Positions 42,490 through 44,685 of a stretch of DNA of 44,685 nucleotides are shown here, one piece after another. The stretch spans positions 1-44,685 of the forward strand of contig JAFLUC010000011.1 of the NCBI GenBank assembly GCA_022509005.1. The letters run 5' to 3'. The stretch comes from Oscillospiraceae bacterium (GTDB lineage: Bacteria > Bacillota > Clostridia > UBA1381). The stretch's first letter is position 1, and every line of letters begins with the position of its first letter. The notes below the pieces were generated by a model. That model made no database searches. It was not told where the DNA came from and saw only the letters and a program-made list of their open reading frames with translations. A program made the translations under genes and the position numbers.

Positions 42490-43476
42490 TTGAACATCTA
42501 TGATTTTGACAAAACCATCTATGACGGTGACTCAACCGCCGGATTTGTGAAATACTGCTCAAAGCATTATAAGAAAGCGTATATAACGATCATCCCGACA
42601 CTGTGGGCGTTCTTTCTGTATATGATAGGGATTTACACAAAAACGCAGTTCAAGGAAAAGATGTACCGGTTTCTTAAATATATTCCCGATATTGATTCGG
42701 CAGTGAAAGATTACTGGGACACGCATGAACAGAATATTCTTGACTACTACAAAAAGCAGCACCGTGAGGACGATATAATCATTTCCGCCTCGCCCGAGTT
42801 TTTGTTAAGACCTATATGCGACAGGCTCGGGATAAAGCATCTTATCGCCTCGCGCGTTGACAAGCATACGGGAAAATACACCGGCGAAAACTGCTGGGGC
42901 GCGGAAAAGGTTATACGTCTGAAAGATGAATATGGTATCGGCCGCTGCGACAGCTTTTATTCCGACAGTTTCAGTGACACACCGCTTGCGGATATCGCGG
43001 ACAAGGCGTATATCGTACGCCGCAACGATCTCACACCGTGGCACGAATACAAGGAATCGACCGGCGAAAAGCTAAAGCATATGTTCCTTAACCCGGAATT
43101 TTTAGTGTTCATAATCGTGGGCGGCATAAATACCGTTGCGTGCGTTGCGCTTGCGACAATATTCCGCTCATTTATAAACGGTGATCCGATTGTGGCCGAT
43201 AACATCTCATTCGCGCTCGGGTATCTCGGCGCGAACATAATCGGATATATATTGAACAGCCTTATCACATTTAAGGATAAGAAACTGAGTATATTAAAGT
43301 ATTTCAAATTCTTCATATCATATATACCGAATTTCTGCATACAGCAGGGTATCGTATGGCTGTGCAGCACGTTCACAACGCTGCCAATGCTCGTTAAATC
43401 AGCAGCGGCGGCAATTATAGGTATTCCGGTGACGTTTGTTATTATGAAGATATTTACTTTTAAGAAAAAGGATTAA
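42490..43476 (+). CDS. HAD-IB phosphatase fused to a GtrA-family membrane domain
   Basis: 328 residues from the TTG at 42490 (AAGGAGG ten bases upstream). Residues 1-190: HAD-superfamily phosphatase with DFDKT (Asp5 nucleophile, Asp7), IISASPEF, a lysine in GAEKVIRL and the SDSFSDTPL acidic motif. The cap is hydrophobic (TIIPTLWAFFLYMIGIY). Residues 200-328: GtrA-type domain with four membrane helices (FLVFIIVGGINTVACVALAT; LGYLGANIIGYILNSLITF; FFISYIPNFCIQQGIVWLC; AAAAIIGIPVTFVIMKIFTF). GtrA proteins help move lipid-linked sugars, so the phosphatase may act on a polyprenyl-phosphate-sugar or glycerolipid. Following ispF by 17 bases, it may be linked to isoprenoid lipid carriers, which is suggestive only. 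Confidence 0.85.
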   Translation: MNIYDFDKTIYDGDSTAGFVKYCSKHYKKAYITIIPTLWAFFLYMIGIYTKTQFKEKMYRFLKYIPDIDSAVKDYWDTHEQNILDYYKKQHREDDIIISASPEFLLRPICDRLGIKHLIASRVDKHTGKYTGENCWGAEKVIRLKDEYGIGRCDSFYSDSFSDTPLADIADKAYIVRRNDLTPWHEYKESTGEKLKHMFLNPEFLVFIIVGGINTVACVALATIFRSFINGDPIVADNISFALGYLGANIIGYILNSLITFKDKKLSILKYFKFFISYIPNFCIQQGIVWLCSTFTTLPMLVKSAAAAIIGIPVTFVIMKIFTFKKKD

Positions 43477-43482
43477 AAAATA

Positions 43483-43512
43483 CCGCTGCATCGGATGATG
43501 CAGCGGCTTTAT
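43483..43512. terminator. Bidirectional terminator between the HAD-GtrA gene and gapA
   Basis: CCGCTGCATC (43483-43492), loop GGAT, GATGCAGCGG (43497-43506), then CTTTATTTTT on plus; on minus it is followed by TATTTTTT. A perfect 10-base-pair stem serving both convergent units. Confidence 0.9.
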
Positions 43513-43524
43513 TTTTATTAAGAA

Positions 43525-44538
43525 TTAGCCAAGCTCTGAGAAGTACTTGATAGTTCTTACCATCTGTGATGTATATGAGTTCTCGTTGTCATACCATGAA
43601 ACAACCTGAACCTCATAGAGGCCGTCACCGATCTCAGCTACCATTGTCTGTGTAGCGTCGAAGAGTGAACCATATCTCATACCAACGATATCTGATGAAA
43701 CGATCTCATCCTCTGTGTAGCCGAATGACTCGTTTGAAGCAGCCTTCATTGCAGCGTTGATGCCTTCCTTAGTAACATCACCCTTAACAACTGCTGTAAG
43801 GATTGTTGTTGAACCTGTCGGTGTCGGAACTCTCTGAGCTGAACCGATGAGCTTACCGTTAAGCTCCGGAATAACAAGACCGATTGCCTTTGCAGCGCCT
43901 GTTGAGTTCGGAACGATATTAACAGCAGCAGCTCTTGATCTTCTGAGGTCGCCCTTTCTCTGCGGACCGTCAAGAGTCATCTGGTCGCCTGTGTAAGCGT
44001 GGATTGTGCACATGATACCTGACTGGATTGCTGCATACTTGTTAAGAGCGTCAGCCATCGGAGCCAAGCAGTTTGTTGTACATGAAGCAGCTGAAATGAT
44101 CTTATCCTCAGCTGTAAGTGTGTTGTGGTTTACGTTGTAAACTACTGTCGGGAGATCGTTACCGGCAGGAGCTGAGATAACAACCTTCTTAGCGCCGGCA
44201 TTGATGTGAGCCTGAGCCTTAGCCTTTGATGTGTAGAAGCCTGAGCACTCGAGAACAACGTCAACATCAAGCTCGCCCCACGGACAATTGTTAGCATCCG
44301 GGAATGCGTAGATCTTGATTTCCTTGCCGTCAACTGTGATTGAATCCTCGCCGGATGTAACCTTATCAGCAAGCGCATATCTACCCTGTGATGAATCATA
44401 CTTTAAAAGATGAGCAAGCATCTTCGGGCTTGTGAGGTCGTTGATTGCAACTACTTCGTAGCCCTCTGCACCGAACATCTGTCTGAACGCAAGACGTCCG
44501 ATTCTACCGAAACCATTGATAGCAACTTTAACTGCCAT
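43525..44538 (-). CDS. gapA: Glyceraldehyde-3-phosphate dehydrogenase, NAD-dependent
   Basis: 337 residues. NAD-binding [15 protein letters not shown] at the N-terminus with Asp34 favouring NAD; catalytic Cys153 in [10 protein letters not shown] and His180 in [30 protein letters not shown] and [16 protein letters not shown]. It converts glyceraldehyde-3-phosphate to 1,3-bisphosphoglycerate with NADH formation in glycolysis. Start ATG with AGGAGG upstream. Codon use is highly biased (AAC, GCT, GTT), as expected for an abundant enzyme. Transcribed alone from its own promoter; the other glycolytic genes (pgk, tpi) are not in the window. Confidence 0.97.
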   Translation of the reverse strand: MAVKVAINGFGRIGRLAFRQMFGAEGYEVVAINDLTSPKMLAHLLKYDSSQGRYALADKVTSGEDSITVDGKEIKIYAFPDANNCPWGELDVDVVLECSGFYTSKAKAQAHINAGAKKVVISAPAGNDLPTVVYNVNHNTLTAEDKIISAASCTTNCLAPMADALNKYAAIQSGIMCTIHAYTGDQMTLDGPQRKGDLRRSRAAAVNIVPNSTGAAKAIGLVIPELNGKLIGSAQRVPTPTGSTTILTAVVKGDVTKEGINAAMKAASNESFGYTEDEIVSSDIVGMRYGSLFDATQTMVAEIGDGLYEVQVVSWYDNENSYTSQMVRTIKYFSELG

Positions 44539-44595
44539 TTTGAATTTCCTCCTAAAAAAATATATATTTTTTTGATGTAATACATCTTAATCTAT

Positions 44596-44624
44596 ATTTT
44601 ACCTCATTTCTATAAAAATTACAA
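44596..44624 (-). promoter_or_regulatory. Predicted promoter of gapA
   Basis: Minus strand TTGTAA (44624-44619), 17-base spacer, TAAAAT (44601-44596). The -35 overlaps the foot of the hairpin at 44621-44667. Confidence 0.6.
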
Positions 44625-44667
44625 GCCCTTTTGGCAAAATTCTGATATTTGCACAAAAAGGCTTGTT
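44621..44667 (-). terminator. Long inverted repeat upstream of gapA (possible terminator of an upstream gene)
   Basis: ACAAGCC (44621-44627) pairs with GGCTTGT (44660-44666), and the inner CTTTTGGCAAA with TTTGCACAAAAAG (imperfect). On the minus strand the stem is followed by AATTTTTA. It could terminate a gene beyond the window, or regulate gapA, since it covers the -35. Confidence 0.45.
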
Positions 44668-44680
44668 AAACTTTGAACAA
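44663..44680. promoter_or_regulatory. Rex-like operator upstream of gapA
   Basis: TTGTTAAACTTTGAACAA matches the Rex consensus TTGTTAA-N4-TTAACAA at 13 of 14 fixed positions. It lies about 40 bases beyond the gapA -35, so it may control gapA through an upstream promoter or belong to a gene outside the window. Confidence 0.6.
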
Positions 44681-44685
44681 TATTG

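Noticed and set aside
1..44685. tRNA, rRNA, CRISPR array, prophage or IS transposase
   Set aside because: Intergenic regions were read on both strands and none showed a cloverleaf, regularly spaced repeats, integrase or transposase motifs.

Overview
The window looks like a chromosome segment of an anaerobic, Gram-positive Clostridia-type bacterium (Bacillota), probably a gut or plant-fibre fermenter. The reasons are strong AGGAGG ribosome binding sites, textbook sigma-A promoters with 17-base spacers, an LPXTG surface protein, an LDH-type malate dehydrogenase, NADH-linked Hdr/Flx electron-transfer genes, CarD next to ispDF, and large secreted multidomain glycosidases. No rRNA, tRNA or CRISPR array was recognised. 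The species cannot be named from the sequence.

Layout. (1) 1-6877, minus strand: one tightly packed operon, malate/lactate-type dehydrogenase - hdrB - hdrC - hdrA - flxD - flxC - flxB - flxA (flxA runs off the left edge). It encodes a predicted soluble flavin-based electron-bifurcating NADH dehydrogenase/heterodisulfide-reductase-like complex. An 18-base Rex (NADH/NAD+ sensor) operator lies just before the first gene. (2) 7267-13128, minus: a 1953-residue LPSTG-anchored VWA/DUF11/pilin-type adhesin. (3) 13341-18046, minus: PHP phosphoesterase - hisZ - hisG - hisA - DeoR regulator - RNase H, a partial histidine operon. (4) 18131-23933: an AT-rich Eco57I-like restriction-modification island (two NPPY methylases, the larger with a nuclease domain). 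Beside it are a candidate small RNA and two gene remnants (XRE regulator and DUF1273/YpsA-like) that meet head-on at one breakpoint. (5) 24000-40537: plant-glycan genes, namely a secreted GH30-GH43 fusion enzyme, a secreted C69 peptidase, a cytoplasmic GH105, a DUF4143 ATPase, an AraC regulator and a divergent secreted GH95. The glycosidases fit arabinogalactan-protein or pectin side-chain breakdown. (6) 40763-44538: carD, ispD-ispF (MEP isoprenoid pathway), a HAD phosphatase-GtrA membrane fusion, and gapA on the opposite strand. A second Rex-like operator lies beyond the gapA promoter.

How they fit together (inference): extracellular glycan is cut by the GH30-GH43 and GH95 enzymes, and unsaturated uronic-acid products are processed inside by GH105. 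Sugars feed glycolysis (gapA, NADH production), and the NADH is re-oxidised or balanced by the dehydrogenase-Hdr-Flx operon. Rex-type sites near both gapA and that operon suggest common redox control. The most interesting items are the dehydrogenase-Hdr-Flx operon with its Rex box, the domain inserted inside the adhesin, the GH30-GH43 fusion, and the restriction island with its two-state small RNA candidate.
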